A stretch of DNA of 64,000 nucleotides from Sphingobacterium sp. CZ-UAM (GCF_002000245.1 NZ_MTCM01000002.1:1-64000); one strand, 5' to 3'; positions 17,959 to 27,786 are shown, counted from the first letter of the stretch. Made by a program: numbers and translations. Notes: generated by a model from the letters alone, not told the origin.

Positions 17959-18352
17959 CGTTTTTACACTTATTTTTTGTCTAGTTGGGACAAAATCAGT
18001 GGCGACCAATGGTCTGCCGATCAATCCGAATGTATATGTTACCGATCCCGTATTCAAATCCGTGGGCGATAAGCTAGCTCTCTACAGGATCCATGTAGAA
18101 TATGTTGATTTCCAGATTAGCAGAAGTTTTGGTGGCTCATTCCGTTGTAGCACGCAACCGTTAGTAAGGCGATTTTAAATGAATGATTTTAATCCAGATC
18201 CATTACAGAAGGAAGCGAATTATTATTGTCTCACCTTTTCTGGTACCATGTGCGCGCTTTGATCTGTACCCTTAAATATTTTCTGATGAAGTGTAACTTC
18301 GTGTGTGCTTCGGGCACACTTTAATCAATGGTAATTTAGTTTAGTAACGCGC
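17959..18352. other. Intergenic region with a possible gene remnant
   Basis: One plus-strand frame stays open from about 17931 to the TAA near 18178 without a convincing start (it reads TKSVATNGLPINPN, later HVEYVDFQISRSFGG). It may be the tail of a lost gene. A GTGTGC/GCACAC hairpin (18303-18319) lies upstream of the GNAT gene. Nothing else is supported. Confidence 0.3.
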
Positions 18353-18865
18353 ATGGAACTACAGATAGCGAATAGCAGCCTAAACGACATCGAAACAATT
18401 TTTAAGTTTTATAAGCTTGCAACAGATTTTCAAAAAGCGAAGTCCATGGTTTCCTGGCCTGAGTTTGATCGGAAGCTTATCGAACAGGAGCTCGAGGAGA
18501 ATAGGCAATGGAAAATGATTGCGGATCAGGATATCGCCTGTGTCTGGGCGACAACATTCGACGACCCTGATATTTGGGAGGAGAGAAATGACGATCCGGC
18601 AGTTTACATCCATCGCATCGCAACGAATCCTAATTTTAGAGGTAAGAATCTTGTTAACAATATTGTGAATTGGTCGATTGAATATGCGATTGCAAATAAT
18701 AAGAAGTTTGTTCGATTGGACACAGTGGGTGAGAATAGCGGATTGATTGACCACTACACGAAATGTGGTTTTGATTTTTTGGGATTAAAGAAGCTTCGTA
18801 ATACAGCAGGCTTACCGGCACATTATGACAATGCTACCGTAAGTTTGTTTGAGATAAAACTTTGA
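18353..18865 (+). CDS. GNAT-family N-acetyltransferase
   Basis: 170 residues. VYIHRIATNPNFRGKNLVNNIVNW is the GNAT acetyl-CoA binding motif A (R/Q-x-x-G-x-G/N region), followed by FVRLDTVGENSGLIDHYTKCGF (motif B). A single domain of usual length. Substrate unknown. Stands alone, with about 190 bases before the ABC transporter genes. Confidence 0.88.
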   Translation: MELQIANSSLNDIETIFKFYKLATDFQKAKSMVSWPEFDRKLIEQELEENRQWKMIADQDIACVWATTFDDPDIWEERNDDPAVYIHRIATNPNFRGKNLVNNIVNWSIEYAIANNKKFVRLDTVGENSGLIDHYTKCGFDFLGLKKLRNTAGLPAHYDNATVSLFEIKL

Positions 18866-18990
18866 GCGCTTTAATCAAGCCAATTTGTTTACACCGTTTT
18901 TTTGAGATGTGGAAGCTGTGTAATCAGTAACTGTTTTTTTGTTGATATTGCCCTGAAAAATAGGTCGATCTGCCTGTTTTTTGCGAAATT

Positions 18991-19010
18991 TTGTTATATT
19001 GTTGTAACAA
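18991..19010. promoter_or_regulatory. Inverted repeat upstream of the ABC transporter operon
   Basis: TTGTTATA (18991-18998) and TGTAACAA (19003-19010) form 7 of 8 complementary pairs around 4 nt, 48 bases before the ABC ATPase start. It could be an operator; no regulator gene is adjacent. Confidence 0.25.
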
Positions 19011-19057
19011 ATTGTCGTTTGGGTATACTAACGAATTATTAACAGTTAAACTTATTT

Positions 19058-19942
19058 ATGAATTTATCAATTGAAAGTCTCAGTAAAACCTATCCGAATG
19101 GTGTAAAAGCCCTTGACGAAGTAAATCTTGAAATAAAACCGGGTATGTTTGGTCTTCTTGGACCAAATGGAGCGGGAAAATCCTCCCTGATGCGTACCAT
19201 AGCCACACTTCAGAAGCCTGATCATGGCCGCATTACTTTTGGGGATATCGATGTCCTTGGTAAGCAGATGGAGCTGCGTAAAGTTTTAGGCTATTTGCCG
19301 CAGGAATTTGGTGTTTATCCGAATCTTTCAGCGACAGATTTATTACAGTATTTCGCAAAACTCAAGGGGATTAAGACAGGAGCTGACCGGCAGGCCATTA
19401 TCAAGCGTGTTCTTGAAGTAACCAACCTTTGGGACGTACGCAACAAAAGTGTCAGTGGCTATTCAGGCGGGATGAAACAACGCTTTGGCATTGCCCAATT
19501 ATTGCTTAACGATCCTAAACTAATTATTGTTGATGAACCTACGGCCGGATTGGATCCAGCCGAAAGACATCGTTTTTTAAATGTACTACGGGAGATCGGA
19601 ACCAATCATACCGTTATTTTTTCGACACATATTGTGGATGATGTCCGCGAATTATGTCATGAACTGGCTATCCTCAATGGCGGTAAAATATTATTGCGTG
19701 GCACACCAAAAGAGACTATAGAAAAATTGGAAGGCAAGATCTGGGTACGTATCATTAGCCGTGATCAATTGGATCAGTATACACAAACGTATAATGTTAT
19801 TTCCACCAACTACAATCAGGACAACACACTCAACATCCGGGTTTATAGTGATGTACGACCAGATGAATCCTTTGTCAATGCACAGGGCCAACTGGAAGAC
19901 GTTTATTTTGTCGCACTAAAAAATGACCAGCGCCATGTTTAG
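19058..19942 (+). CDS. ABC transporter ATP-binding protein
   Basis: 294 residues, the ATPase of an ABC-2 type system. Walker A GPNGAGKS (about 35-42), Q-loop in YLPQEFGVYPNLSA, signature SGGMKQR, Walker B LIIVDEPTAGLDP and the switch His in FSTHIVDD are all intact. It overlaps the downstream permease-peptidase gene by 20 bases, so they form one unit. The combination probably moves or processes peptides or lipids; substrate unknown. Confidence 0.93.
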   Translation: MNLSIESLSKTYPNGVKALDEVNLEIKPGMFGLLGPNGAGKSSLMRTIATLQKPDHGRITFGDIDVLGKQMELRKVLGYLPQEFGVYPNLSATDLLQYFAKLKGIKTGADRQAIIKRVLEVTNLWDVRNKSVSGYSGGMKQRFGIAQLLLNDPKLIIVDEPTAGLDPAERHRFLNVLREIGTNHTVIFSTHIVDDVRELCHELAILNGGKILLRGTPKETIEKLEGKIWVRIISRDQLDQYTQTYNVISTNYNQDNTLNIRVYSDVRPDESFVNAQGQLEDVYFVALKNDQRHV

Positions 19943-22900
19943 TCCGATTTTTAATTTTGAATTTACGCGCTGGTTTAAGAGTGTCGCCGTCTATATTTAT
20001 ATGGCTTTATTCTTTGTCCTGTCGTTATTCATCATGTTGTCCTCACTGGGTATATTTGATGGGGTCACAGCGACTACTTCATCCAATACGGTCAGAAATT
20101 CCCCTTGGGCTATTAATGAGATGATAAACGGAATGTCTTCGATTATCTATTTCTTAATTCCTTCGATTGTGGGTGCCAGTGTTTATCGGGATTTTCAATA
20201 TAATGTACATACCATTCTCTTTAGTTATCCTTTTACCAAAACGGACTATCTGCTGGGTAAGTTTTTCGGATCGATCGCAGTGGTACTCGTTATCGTACTG
20301 GCGTCGACCTTGGGTATTGTTGTTGCACAGTTTGTCCCAGGGATTAATCCAGATTTGTTGGGGCCGGTACATGTTTTAGCTTATTTCCAGACCTATCTCA
20401 TTCAGGTCATCCCCAACCTGATTATCCTTAGTGCTATTATTTTTGTGTTGGTCACTTTTACGCGTAATGTATATGTCGGTTTTGTTGCGGTACTGGTACT
20501 TATTATTCTACAGGTGCTTGTCCAAAATCTGACAACAAATGCTGATCAGCGTTATCTTGGGGCATTGATCGATCCCTTTGGTGATAGTGCTATTTCTTAT
20601 TACACCCAGTACTGGTCGCCTGAAGAAAAGAATACAAATAATCTTCCTTTTCTAGGAGCGATTATTTATAATCGTCTGATATGGCTCGCAGTAGCGGCAT
20701 TATTTATTGGTGGATTTTACCTTTTATTTTCTTTCTCCCAGGAGTCCATTTCAGTCAAAACAGGTAAGAGGGGGAAAAGATTGACAAAAAATAACTTCGA
20801 TAGTGTTTTTCGGCTTAACCTACCTATAGTTAGCTACGACTTTTCGTTTGTTCATTATTTGAAAACGACCTGGACATTGGCGCGATATGACTATCGGTAT
20901 ATTGTTAAAAATCCGGTCTTTTTGATTTTAACGCTTGTCGGTGTTTTGTTTATTATATTAATGGCCAGTACAATCGGTGCAATTTTTGGTACGTCGACTT
21001 ATCCGGTTACTTGGAAGATGCTGATGATACCGGGAACGACCTTTAAATTCTTTTTGTTGATCCTGACTTTTCTTTTTACAGGTTTACTGGTCCATCGTGG
21101 TACGATTACACGCATGGGTGGTTTATTGGATGCAACACCCGTCCCAAATTGGACGCTTATGGGGTCCAAAATAATCGCAATTATCTTAATGCAATTAACC
21201 TTGCTTACGGTGGTAATGCTCACCTGTATGGCATTTCAGGTTTACCATCGTTACTATAATTTCGAAATAGGGCAGTACGTTATGCATCTCATGCTATATG
21301 GTATGTTGGGAAATATCGTATGGCTATTTGTATCCATTTTTGTGCATACGCTCTTTAAGAATTATCTGGCCGGTTTTTTTATTCTGCTAACCCTGTTTAT
21401 CGGATTGCCATTTTTATCCTTGGTAGGCGTGGAGCAGACGATTTATCAATTTAACCAGGGGCCAGATCTCGAGTATTCAGATATGGATGGTTTTGGCTAT
21501 ATCATACCTTTTTTAACCTATCGGGTATATTGGCTGTTGTTCGCGGTGTTTTTTCTTACGGTAGCTCTCTTGTTATGGCGTAGAGGCGGCTTCTCCGGAA
21601 CGAAGGAACGCTGGGCAATATTAAAGACAAACTCAAGTCCGACGAGTATAACTGTGCTTCTGGTCAGTTTTCTTGGTTTTGTGGGCATTGGTGCGGGTAT
21701 ATATTATGAAAACCATATTAAAAACCCTTATTACACCAGTCTTGATCATGAAAAACAGTCTGTGGAATGGGAGAAGAAGTATAAAAAATACGAGCTTCGG
21801 CCCCAACCACGTGTTGTTGATATCAAGTTCAATATGGATATCTATCCTTCCACACGCAGCTTTAAAGCTCAGGCATCTTATGTATTGAAGAATAAAACTG
21901 CAGTTGCCATAGATTCCATATTTGTCAATTATAATGATTACGACTATACCTTTTCTTTCAATGTTCCCCATAAGCTGATCTCGGCTGATGATATTTACAA
22001 TTTCAATATCTATAAGTTGGCCAAACCAATGGCTCCAGGGGATTCCATTATCTTAAATTTCAGTACACTTAGTCCGGCTAACACTTGGGTGAACGAGAAA
22101 TCACCCGTTAAAGGCAATGGAACTTTTATTAACAATATGCTGTTTCCGAATATCGGCTACCTGGATCGGGGGGAGCTGGTGGATAATGATATCCGAAAAA
22201 AATATGGCTTGCCCCATCGGGACCGTATGGCTCCACCCAGTGATTCCAATGCGCGAAAGGATAATTACATTTCCAATGATGCAGACTGGATCCGCTTTGA
22301 GGCCACTGTGAGCACGGATCCAGACCAGCTGGCCATTGCGCCGGGATATCTGACCAAACAATGGGAGAAAGATGGGCGGAAATACTATCAGTATAAAATG
22401 GATGCTGCTATATTGAATTTCTTCGCTTTTAACTCCGCTCGATATGAAATTAAAAAGGACAAATGGAATGGAGTCAACTTAGAGATATATTACCACAAAG
22501 GACATACCTACAATCTGGACCGGATGATGGCTTCGAGTAAGGCTTCGTTAGCCTATTATACTAGCGAGTATAGTCCTTATCAACATCGACAGTTGCGTAT
22601 TGTTGAATTTCCCCGAACAGCCGGAACTTTTGCACAATCCTTTGCCAATACTATTCCATTTTCTGAGGCTATAGGTTTTATTGCCGATGTGGACGAAAAA
22701 AAAGATGATGCGGTGGATTATCCCTATGCTGTCACTGCGCATGAAATAGCGCACCAGTGGTGGGCACATCAGGTGGTAGGCGCCAATACGCAGGGAGCTA
22801 CATTGATGTCAGAAAGTATGTCTGAATATTCCTCTTTGAAAGTACTGGAAAAGCGTTATGGAAAAGGGCAGATGCGCAAGTTTCTCAAAGATGCGCTGGA

Positions 22901-23579
22901 TGAGTATTTAAAAGGAAGAGGGGCAGAGTCATTTGGTGAAAGGCCATTGATGTACAATGAAAATCAGACATACATACATTATCAGAAAGGTTCATTGGTT
23001 TTGTACGCACTGAGCGATTATCTGGGAGAAGCGGTTTTCAACCATACGGCGAAAACATATTTGAAAAATACCGCTTTCCAAAATCCACCTTATACAACAT
23101 CCGTGGAGTTTGTGGATGCATTTCGTAGTGCCACGCCAGATTCATTGCGTTATCTGATCAAAGATATGTTTGAAACGATTACCTTATATAATAATAGGGT
23201 GGAGCAGGTGCGTACTAAAAAACTGAATAATGGAAAATACCAGGTCGATATCCAATTTGAAGTCGCCAAATATCGTGTAGATGCCAATGGGAAAAAGAGC
23301 TATCATGATCAGGGGGGACAACCGATAGTGTTTAAAAAATCCGACCGGGTGACATTGAAATCTTTACCCCTTAGGGATTATATCGAGGTGGGAGTTTTTT
23401 CCAAGTCAACAGATAAGAAAAACGGGAAACCGCAGGAGCTTTATCTGAAGAAACATCGTATTGACCAGATTAATAATAAGCTGACGCTGATCGTCGATCG
23501 GCAGCCCATTCAGGTCGGTATCGACCCATACAACAAACTGATTGACATAGACTCGGATGATAATAGAAAAGATATTTAG
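19923..23579 (+). CDS. ABC-2 permease fused to an M1-family aminopeptidase
   Basis: 1218 residues. The first part holds two permease blocks with about 12 hydrophobic segments (about 20-280 and 320-620), separated by a charged linker. A final helix near 585-605 leads into a periplasmic M1 peptidase domain (about 640-1218) with the zinc motif HEIAHQW (first His is residue 940) and the downstream Glu in SESMSEY. This fusion recurs in Bacteroidota, so it is a real protein and not a frameshift artefact. It presumably cleaves peptides on the outer face of the inner membrane while coupled to the ATPase upstream; substrate and direction are unknown. The start at 19923 or the in-frame ATG at 19935 are both possible. 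Confidence 0.9.
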   Translation: MTSAMFSPIFNFEFTRWFKSVAVYIYMALFFVLSLFIMLSSLGIFDGVTATTSSNTVRNSPWAINEMINGMSSIIYFLIPSIVGASVYRDFQYNVHTILFSYPFTKTDYLLGKFFGSIAVVLVIVLASTLGIVVAQFVPGINPDLLGPVHVLAYFQTYLIQVIPNLIILSAIIFVLVTFTRNVYVGFVAVLVLIILQVLVQNLTTNADQRYLGALIDPFGDSAISYYTQYWSPEEKNTNNLPFLGAIIYNRLIWLAVAALFIGGFYLLFSFSQESISVKTGKRGKRLTKNNFDSVFRLNLPIVSYDFSFVHYLKTTWTLARYDYRYIVKNPVFLILTLVGVLFIILMASTIGAIFGTSTYPVTWKMLMIPGTTFKFFLLILTFLFTGLLVHRGTITRMGGLLDATPVPNWTLMGSKIIAIILMQLTLLTVVMLTCMAFQVYHRYYNFEIGQYVMHLMLYGMLGNIVWLFVSIFVHTLFKNYLAGFFILLTLFIGLPFLSLVGVEQTIYQFNQGPDLEYSDMDGFGYIIPFLTYRVYWLLFAVFFLTVALLLWRRGGFSGTKERWAILKTNSSPTSITVLLVSFLGFVGIGAGIYYENHIKNPYYTSLDHEKQSVEWEKKYKKYELRPQPRVVDIKFNMDIYPSTRSFKAQASYVLKNKTAVAIDSIFVNYNDYDYTFSFNVPHKLISADDIYNFNIYKLAKPMAPGDSIILNFSTLSPANTWVNEKSPVKGNGTFINNMLFPNIGYLDRGELVDNDIRKKYGLPHRDRMAPPSDSNARKDNYISNDADWIRFEATVSTDPDQLAIAPGYLTKQWEKDGRKYYQYKMDAAILNFFAFNSARYEIKKDKWNGVNLEIYYHKGHTYNLDRMMASSKASLAYYTSEYSPYQHRQLRIVEFPRTAGTFAQSFANTIPFSEAIGFIADVDEKKDDAVDYPYAVTAHEIAHQWWAHQVVGANTQGATLMSESMSEYSSLKVLEKRYGKGQMRKFLKDALDEYLKGRGAESFGERPLMYNENQTYIHYQKGSLVLYALSDYLGEAVFNHTAKTYLKNTAFQNPPYTTSVEFVDAFRSATPDSLRYLIKDMFETITLYNNRVEQVRTKKLNNGKYQVDIQFEVAKYRVDANGKKSYHDQGGQPIVFKKSDRVTLKSLPLRDYIEVGVFSKSTDKKNGKPQELYLKKHRIDQINNKLTLIVDRQPIQVGIDPYNKLIDIDSDDNRKDI

Positions 23580-23626
23580 TGCGGCCAGGGCAATGAAAGC
23601 ATAGCAATACGAAGGTCCTTTTTTCT

Positions 23627-23675
23627 GGTTGAATAGCTTACATATCTTGATTTGTGAGCTATTCAACCTTTTTTT
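23627..23675 (+). terminator. Terminator after the ABC-M1 operon
   Basis: GGTTGAATAGCT (23627-23638) pairs perfectly with AGCTATTCAACC (23657-23668), followed by T7. Confidence 0.85.
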
Positions 23676-23816
23676 GTACTCCTGCTAAGTATTATGGTCT
23701 CGCTCATTGTATTGACGAATTGTAAAATAATCATAACAGATTGTAAACGTGTTCTGAGGATATGGATAATAAGAGGTTTATTTGTTTAAAGCTGTCCAAC
23801 AGTGAAATATAATCAA

Positions 23817-25121
23817 ATGGCTAAAAATATATATCGCATACTTGTCCTGGTAATTATCACTTCACTTCTATTTACTGTGGATCCGATTGTCGAGGCAGTT
23901 TTCCAATTTAAGTACAACAAATTGTTTGAGGTAAATGAAGCACTTGTGCCAATGCATGAGCTGTATGGGGAGAAACGTATCCAAGCGGACAAAAATTTTC
24001 TGTATGGTATTGTTGGCTTTATTTCGTTGCTATTGTTTTTATTTTTATGGTCTCAAGAAAAACTAATCACTGTAAAACGAGTTGATTCGACTCCATTTAA
24101 ATCTATTTTATTCAAGATTTTCTCGATCAGGCTTTTGGTCTTTTTTTTAATATTTGCCTCATTGATGATGAGTTTGGTAGTCTTTGAAACCGTATTCACT
24201 ACATATATTACTTCAAGTAGCCTCTTGGCAGGCGGAGCAATATTATTCATTCTCAATGTGATGATCTTTTTACCATATTTAGCCTGTATTGGTATTTACG
24301 ATGGACTTAGGTTGCATACATTTATCAAATTTAGTGGCGGTATGAGTGCTTTACTTGTCATTTGTATGGCAATCGGTATCGGTCAATATGCGGCAGGTGG
24401 AATTGCGGCGCTCTTATCTTCATTTGGATTTGCAAAAGCGATGAAGACCGAATATGAGGGTATAGCAGCATTTTTTGAGCTAAGTGGAAAGCCCCTTGGT
24501 GAGCAGCTAGGAAATCCGGCTCCCGAATATTATCCGGATACGCCGATAGGTAGGGGATCGGATATGGGCTCCCTTACTCCCAAAAATAGTATCGTAACGG
24601 ATAAAATCGTTTTCTATGCACCGAAGGAAAAGTCAACTATGATTTTGTTTGCTTTGGGGTTTGTAGGTGTTCTAATTTCCTTTATTGGTCTTCAGCTGGT
24701 TGATTTTAATCGTTTTGAACTGGCCCCTATTTTCTTTTTACTTTTTGGTGGTATTGCTTTTTTGTTTGCAGTGCGTATTTTTATAAATAGAAGGAAAGCA
24801 GTATTGCTTGAGATTGATCAAGATGGCTTTCGCTGTATCGATATGGATCTGTCATACGCCGAATCTACGAGTAATGCATTGGATGTAATTTATAGATTAT
24901 ATATTTTTCCACGATATAAACGATTTCTGTTTACTGAGGTAAGAAGGTTTGAAATAGTATATGATACCGCTATTGGTTCGGTTTTACTTTTTTTTCCAAT
25001 CCAAAGTAATAAGAGAATGATGGTGTTTTATTTTGATCAACACTATACGGTCGAGGTTATCTACAATCTATTGGAAGAAAAGAGAAAGGCCAAGGCTTTC
25101 TACGGAGCATTCAATAGTTGA
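23817..25121 (+). CDS. Multi-pass membrane protein with bacterial-PH-like tail, unknown
   Basis: 434 residues from the ATG at 23817 (a GTG at 23802 is also in frame). Seven or so hydrophobic segments lie at about 8-24, 60-77, 105-127, 135-160, 175-205, 270-290 and 300-322. The C-terminal region (AVLLEIDQDGFRCIDMDL, later FTEVRRFEIVYDT and KRMMVFYF) has the strand pattern of a bacterial PH/STM3941-like domain. No family assigned. It follows the ABC operon terminator, so it is a separate unit, perhaps with the next gene. Confidence 0.6.
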   Translation: MAKNIYRILVLVIITSLLFTVDPIVEAVFQFKYNKLFEVNEALVPMHELYGEKRIQADKNFLYGIVGFISLLLFLFLWSQEKLITVKRVDSTPFKSILFKIFSIRLLVFFLIFASLMMSLVVFETVFTTYITSSSLLAGGAILFILNVMIFLPYLACIGIYDGLRLHTFIKFSGGMSALLVICMAIGIGQYAAGGIAALLSSFGFAKAMKTEYEGIAAFFELSGKPLGEQLGNPAPEYYPDTPIGRGSDMGSLTPKNSIVTDKIVFYAPKEKSTMILFALGFVGVLISFIGLQLVDFNRFELAPIFFLLFGGIAFLFAVRIFINRRKAVLLEIDQDGFRCIDMDLSYAESTSNALDVIYRLYIFPRYKRFLFTEVRRFEIVYDTAIGSVLLFFPIQSNKRMMVFYFDQHYTVEVIYNLLEEKRKAKAFYGAFNS

Positions 25122-25229
25122 ATGTTTTATTTTGCTGGCTGCGGTCTTTATCGGGGTGTTTGGGCATGTACTTAGGATAATATAATCTGGTAGCATCTAT
25201 TTTATGCAAATGTTTGGAAAGATGAAAAT

Positions 25230-26207
25230 ATGAGAAATAAGAAAATCTATCTTTTGATCATTGCAATTGTTATTACGGCCGCAATTGCGTTTTCTATGGG
25301 ATATCGGATTCCGGAATGGTCTAAACACCGGGATTGGATTTTTATGCCCCAAAATAATGATCCATTTTTTGAAATCGAAAAAACGGGCATGGAAGCGGAT
25401 AGGGTGTTTCAGGTGGACAATTCAAAAAATGATATTCTATTAGTAAAAATTGACGATGTTATTCAAGCGACTTTAGCCACTGAAAAAGGCAGGAAGATAA
25501 GGGAAATTGCCAAAACAAAAGATTTCTATATTGATTCACTGAATCAGCGATTTATCTTTTCTAAAGAGATTTTTAAAAACGATACACTCTTTAAAAAGCA
25601 ACTGATAGGTATCCGTTTTTCTGATTATCATAAAGAGGAAGACCTGGTTCCAGCGGATTTTATCCTGGAGGAGACACAGTCGGAATTTTTGAAAAGGAAA
25701 AACTATCCTCAAACGAGCAATCCGACTGATGAAGAAAAAGAAAGGCTAGATGCTGCCTATATAAAAGAAAAAACAACGGAGATCGATTTTTACCGAACAC
25801 TTTATCCTGTAACCAAAATAGGAATCGGAAATGATACGGAGACAGAATTCTATACCGATGCAAAAGGAAAATTATATACTGTCGGAAAGACAAGGGTAGG
25901 TTATAATGAAAGTATAAGGCCTAAAATTATTGAGTATGGCGTTCGACCTTATGAAATGGCGGCGAAACCAACCATAGAAAGCAATTTCATCCATTCGCAT
26001 TACCTCAATATTTCTTTCAGACAACATGAGATCGAATACTTTAGTGTTAAATTTGGAGACAGGTATTTCAACTTTAGGTACAAGAATAAGACAGATGCTT
26101 TTCCTTCGCCCTTGTATTTTCCTAAAAACAACAAGGATACTCTTTTGTGTAGCATAAACCGGCAACTCTACTGGGTTTATCCCAAAGCGAATAAACTAAA
26201 AAAATGA
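25230..26207 (+). CDS. Single-pass membrane or exported protein, unknown
   Basis: 325 residues. One N-terminal hydrophobic segment (about 6-25, LLIIAIVITAAIAFSMG) acts as anchor or uncleaved signal; the rest is soluble, charged and rich in Lys/Asp/Tyr, so a periplasmic domain is likely. Not recognised. It ends 12 bases before the tRNA-Met remnant at 26215-26262 and 108 bases separate it from the previous membrane protein, with which it might be co-transcribed. Confidence 0.6.
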   Translation: MRNKKIYLLIIAIVITAAIAFSMGYRIPEWSKHRDWIFMPQNNDPFFEIEKTGMEADRVFQVDNSKNDILLVKIDDVIQATLATEKGRKIREIAKTKDFYIDSLNQRFIFSKEIFKNDTLFKKQLIGIRFSDYHKEEDLVPADFILEETQSEFLKRKNYPQTSNPTDEEKERLDAAYIKEKTTEIDFYRTLYPVTKIGIGNDTETEFYTDAKGKLYTVGKTRVGYNESIRPKIIEYGVRPYEMAAKPTIESNFIHSHYLNISFRQHEIEYFSVKFGDRYFNFRYKNKTDAFPSPLYFPKNNKDTLLCSINRQLYWVYPKANKLKK

Positions 26208-26214
26208 TTTTTGC

Positions 26215-26262
26215 TTTTGTGCTCCCACCTGGGCTCGAACCAGGGAGCAAAAGATTATGAGT
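26215..26262 (-). repeat. Duplicate of the 3' half of tRNA-Met (att-like)
   Basis: Matches 27619-27666 at 47 of 48 positions (the difference is at 26247/27651). It covers the anticodon loop, T-arm and acceptor 3' strand of the tRNA-Met gene but lacks the 5' half, so it cannot be a functional tRNA. Same orientation as the intact gene. Sequence homology stops exactly at the anticodon stem, the usual crossover region of tyrosine integrases. The 1356 bp between the copies may be the remains of an integrated element. Confidence 0.8.
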
Positions 26263-26616
26263 TTTTTTATCGGTACCACATTACTAGATGCTAGAATGTT
26301 GGTTCTGTCTTGCAAAAGCAAATCATTAAAATATTTTTCAATTATCAAATATGGTCATGTTACAAAGTTTATGGTGAATGAGATTGAATTTAATAGCTAG
26401 ATACAAAAAGGTTATTGTTAATTTAATAATCATGCCTTAACAGTAGTAATCTATATTCGCTAGCCGTTTTATGAAAGGAGGAATACGGGTATTAAAAATC
26501 ACATGAGCATGTGATAGAAGCCACAATTGATTTTTCTAATTTCGTTGAGATTGTTGTAGCTCATATTTTAGAAGATAGAAATGACTTTTATTTATTGATA
26601 AATAATTGAAAATGCA
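26263..26616. other. AT-rich intergenic stretch inside the tRNA-bracketed segment
   Basis: A short perfect palindrome, TCACATG-AG-CATGTGA, lies at 26499-26514. Only very short open frames occur. No integrase or transfer gene remnant was recognised. Confidence 0.4.
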
Positions 26617-27417
26617 ATGAATATAGGAATTATTAGTGGTTTTTTTTTGCTGATTGTCTTAAGCGGTTGCAGAAAATATAATGAAGTTGTTGTTGGTCAG
26701 TATGGTAAAAAGGTACTTTCTGAAATCAACAGTAAAACAAGTAGTTCGGAAAGTAAGATTATGTTGACCTATGATAGGAATGATAGACTGGTCGGTTATA
26801 CAACTACAGTCACTTTGCCGGAAAATACTTCTAAATCCCTTGTTACAATTAAATATAATGATGATAATTTTATTTCAGAAATAAATAGTAATGAGGTCTA
26901 TAAATTGAAGTTTTATTATGAAAGCCCGGGTGTGATTGAACATACCGAAGAATTTGACCACAAAGGGCGTGTTGTGGTTACGCACTCTTATCATTATGAT
27001 ATGAAAGGATTTTTGAAAGAGATTATAGACCGTCTACATTTGGGAGACAATGAGGGAACTTTTATTAAAAACTCTTATAATTATGATCAAAACGGAAATC
27101 TTACAGTGGTCATGGCTGCTATTTTGCATCCGGGCTCGAAGAACTTTGTACCATGGCGTGAGACTTATTATAAAGAATACGACAATAAAATTAATATTTT
27201 GCCCTTGTCCATGAACCATCCATATATTGTGTTCAATAACCTTCCACGTCACAATTCGAGAAAAATTACAAGTATAGACACTAAAACTGGCGCAATACTA
27301 TCTATTTTTAAGAATGAATATGTTTACGATGACTATGGTTATCCGCTATCATTGATACAACGCGGATATTTTGGGTCAAGTGAGTTGGTAACAAAAACAA
27401 CGTACAAGTATAAATAA
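26617..27417 (+). CDS. Lipoprotein with YD/RHS-like strands (DUF4595-like)
   Basis: 266 residues. Signal peptide with lipobox LSGC (Cys at about residue 18). The mature protein repeats the pattern YxYDxxGxLxxI (SYHYDMKGFLKEI, SYNYDQNGNLTVV, EYVYDDYGYPLSL), typical of Bacteroidota lipoproteins related to YD repeats. Function unknown; likely surface or periplasmic. It is the only gene in the segment bracketed by the tRNA-Met duplication and looks more AT-rich than its neighbours, compatible with transfer. Confidence 0.75.
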   Translation: MNIGIISGFFLLIVLSGCRKYNEVVVGQYGKKVLSEINSKTSSSESKIMLTYDRNDRLVGYTTTVTLPENTSKSLVTIKYNDDNFISEINSNEVYKLKFYYESPGVIEHTEEFDHKGRVVVTHSYHYDMKGFLKEIIDRLHLGDNEGTFIKNSYNYDQNGNLTVVMAAILHPGSKNFVPWRETYYKEYDNKINILPLSMNHPYIVFNNLPRHNSRKITSIDTKTGAILSIFKNEYVYDDYGYPLSLIQRGYFGSSELVTKTTYKYK

Positions 27418-27587
27418 CATTATATCGGGATCTCGATGTAAGAATATATTTAGGAGACTTGGTAGCTATTATGATAAACAAATAGCAATGTGAAATTTTC
27501 TGGCTATTATGGCTGGCAGGATATAAATAAAAAATCAAGTGGATAAAAATACTTTTCATCAATGAAAACTGATGCGTAGAAACAAAA

Positions 27588-27617
27588 AAATCGCTTTCTT
27601 GTTCAGATAAGCGATTT
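27588..27617 (-). terminator. Terminator of tRNA-Met
   Basis: AAATCGCTT (27588-27596) pairs with AAGCGATTT (27609-27617), flanked by A and T runs on both sides. It lies just past the 3' end of the minus-strand tRNA. Confidence 0.8.
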
Positions 27618-27623
27618 TTTTTG

Positions 27624-27697
27624 TGCTCCCACCTGGGCTCGAACCAGGGACCAAAAGATTATGAGTCTTCTACTCTAACCGACTGAGCTATAGGAGC
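27624..27697 (-). tRNA. tRNA-Met (anticodon CAT)
   Basis: 74 nt with intact cloverleaf. Acceptor GCTCCTA pairs with TGGGAGC (one G-U), discriminator A, and GGTTCGAGC in the T-arm. The anticodon CAT is at 27661-27663 on the minus strand. 3' CCA is not encoded. It lacks the C1-A72 mismatch expected of an initiator, so it is the elongator type or a tRNA-Ile read by lysidine modification. Confidence 0.93.
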
Positions 27698-27786
27698 AGG
27701 TCGTTTGTATTGTCAATTTTAGTTTTGTTAATACTGTTTTGACGATGCAATTATCGATATTTGCATCGGTATTTCAAAATAATTCG

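Noticed and set aside
26215..26262. A second tRNA-Met gene
   Set aside because: Only the 3' half matches; the D-arm, 5' acceptor strand and 5' anticodon stem are missing, so no cloverleaf can form.
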